64,000 nucleotides of DNA from Methylosinus trichosporium OB3b (GTDB taxonomy: Bacteria; Pseudomonadota; Alphaproteobacteria; Rhizobiales; Beijerinckiaceae). Below are positions 63,792-64,000 of this stretch, one piece after another; the stretch's first letter is position 1; each line of letters starts with the position of its first letter. The translations under genes were made by a program, and so were the position numbers. The stretch is taken from positions 3,558,001 through 3,622,000 of the forward strand of contig NZ_CP023737.1 of the NCBI RefSeq assembly GCF_002752655.1. Direction: 5' to 3'. The notes under the pieces are model-generated. The model did not search any database. It saw nothing but the letters and a program-made list of their open reading frames with translations, and had not been told where the DNA came from.

Positions 63792-64000
63792 TTATCGCAG
63801 CGCGCCGACACGGTCAACGAACCATGCGAGCGCGATCGTGAATGCGACGAGGCTGAGCGCCGGCGCTATGGCGCGCGCATAGACGAGGCTGCGTCGCATC
63901 GAGAACATGATCGGCATGAGCAGCGACGCGACGGCGATCTGTCCGAGCTCGACGCCGCCATTGAAGCCGGCGAGCGCCAGCAGCAGCTTGGAGGGGGCGA
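63792..64000 (-). CDS. HupE/UreJ-family membrane protein (C-terminal part)
   Basis: The frame is open from the right edge to a TAA at 63792-63794, giving the last ~68 residues. GFNGGVELGQIAVASLLMPIMF and a final helix LSLVAFTIALAWFVDRVGAL match the C-terminus of HupE/UreJ_2-like proteins (GFNxGVELGQ). Members are linked to nickel or hydrogenase/urease functions or are uncharacterised. The rest lies outside the window. Confidence 0.7.
   Translation of the reverse strand, partial: APSKLLLALAGFNGGVELGQIAVASLLMPIMFSMRRSLVYARAIAPALSLVAFTIALAWFVDRVGALR

Overview
The window is high-GC alphaproteobacterial DNA, probably from a Rhizobiales methylotroph or methanotroph of the Methylosinus/Methylocystis type. 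The clues are hopanoid genes (shc, hpnG, hpnH), a cytosolic 18-cysteine copper-storage protein of the Csp3 type first described in methanotrophs, Rhizobiales families (DUF6460-like, DUF2778, DUF3008, DUF1614), and interspersed GTCATTGCGAGGAGCG-type repeats. The genus is inferred, because no methane or methanol oxidation gene lies in the window.

Layout. 1-4.6 kb: the N-terminal part of a molybdenum-hydroxylase accessory protein, a luciferase-like oxidoreductase, rpsD, a cysteine-bearing MarR regulator paired with a small CPVC thioredoxin-fold protein, and a MOSC protein. 4.7-11.5 kb: a CrtI-like oxidoreductase, a large repeat-bearing double glycosyltransferase, small envelope proteins and recO. 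11.5-14.3 kb: a clearly AT-richer accessory island between recO and uvrD. It holds an unrecognised two-gene unit (a PUA/EVE-like protein with a membrane segment, plus a small membrane coiled-coil protein), followed by a RES/Xre toxin-antitoxin pair. 14.9-22.8 kb: uvrD, a Crp/Fnr regulator, metXW, an Imm32-like orphan, a PAS kinase lacking its canonical phospho-histidine, and a patatin protein.

22.8-28.6 kb is a minus-strand exopolysaccharide operon in the order CpsB-like phosphatase, Wza-like exporter, Wzc-like BY-kinase with a Gly-Tyr tail, J-domain protein and TPR-like protein. 28.8-33.9 kb holds a DUF2778 protein, a soxR/SDR divergent pair with a recognisable SoxR operator, and hrcA-lldD. 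33.9-35.5 kb is a Wzm/Wzt polysaccharide ABC exporter. 35.7-36.9 kb encodes a Rieske ferredoxin and an unrecognised 250-residue partner. 37.5-41.6 kb is the hopanoid cluster, preceded by an orphan HigA-type antitoxin. 41.9-44.8 kb contains two tiny overlapping ORFs, trpF, a DUF29 gene and trpB.

44.9-64 kb: a CPA1 antiporter, rpsF-rpsR, a DUF1614 protein, a complete tripartite RND efflux operon with a divergent TetR regulator and a palindromic operator, the Csp3-like copper protein, and a DMT exporter. Then comes an amino-sugar/peptidoglycan recycling set (NagZ-like, nagA, SIS-domain deaminase, murQ), a large patatin, and the C-terminal part of a HupE/UreJ-family protein at the right edge. No rRNA, tRNA, CRISPR array or insertion sequence was seen.
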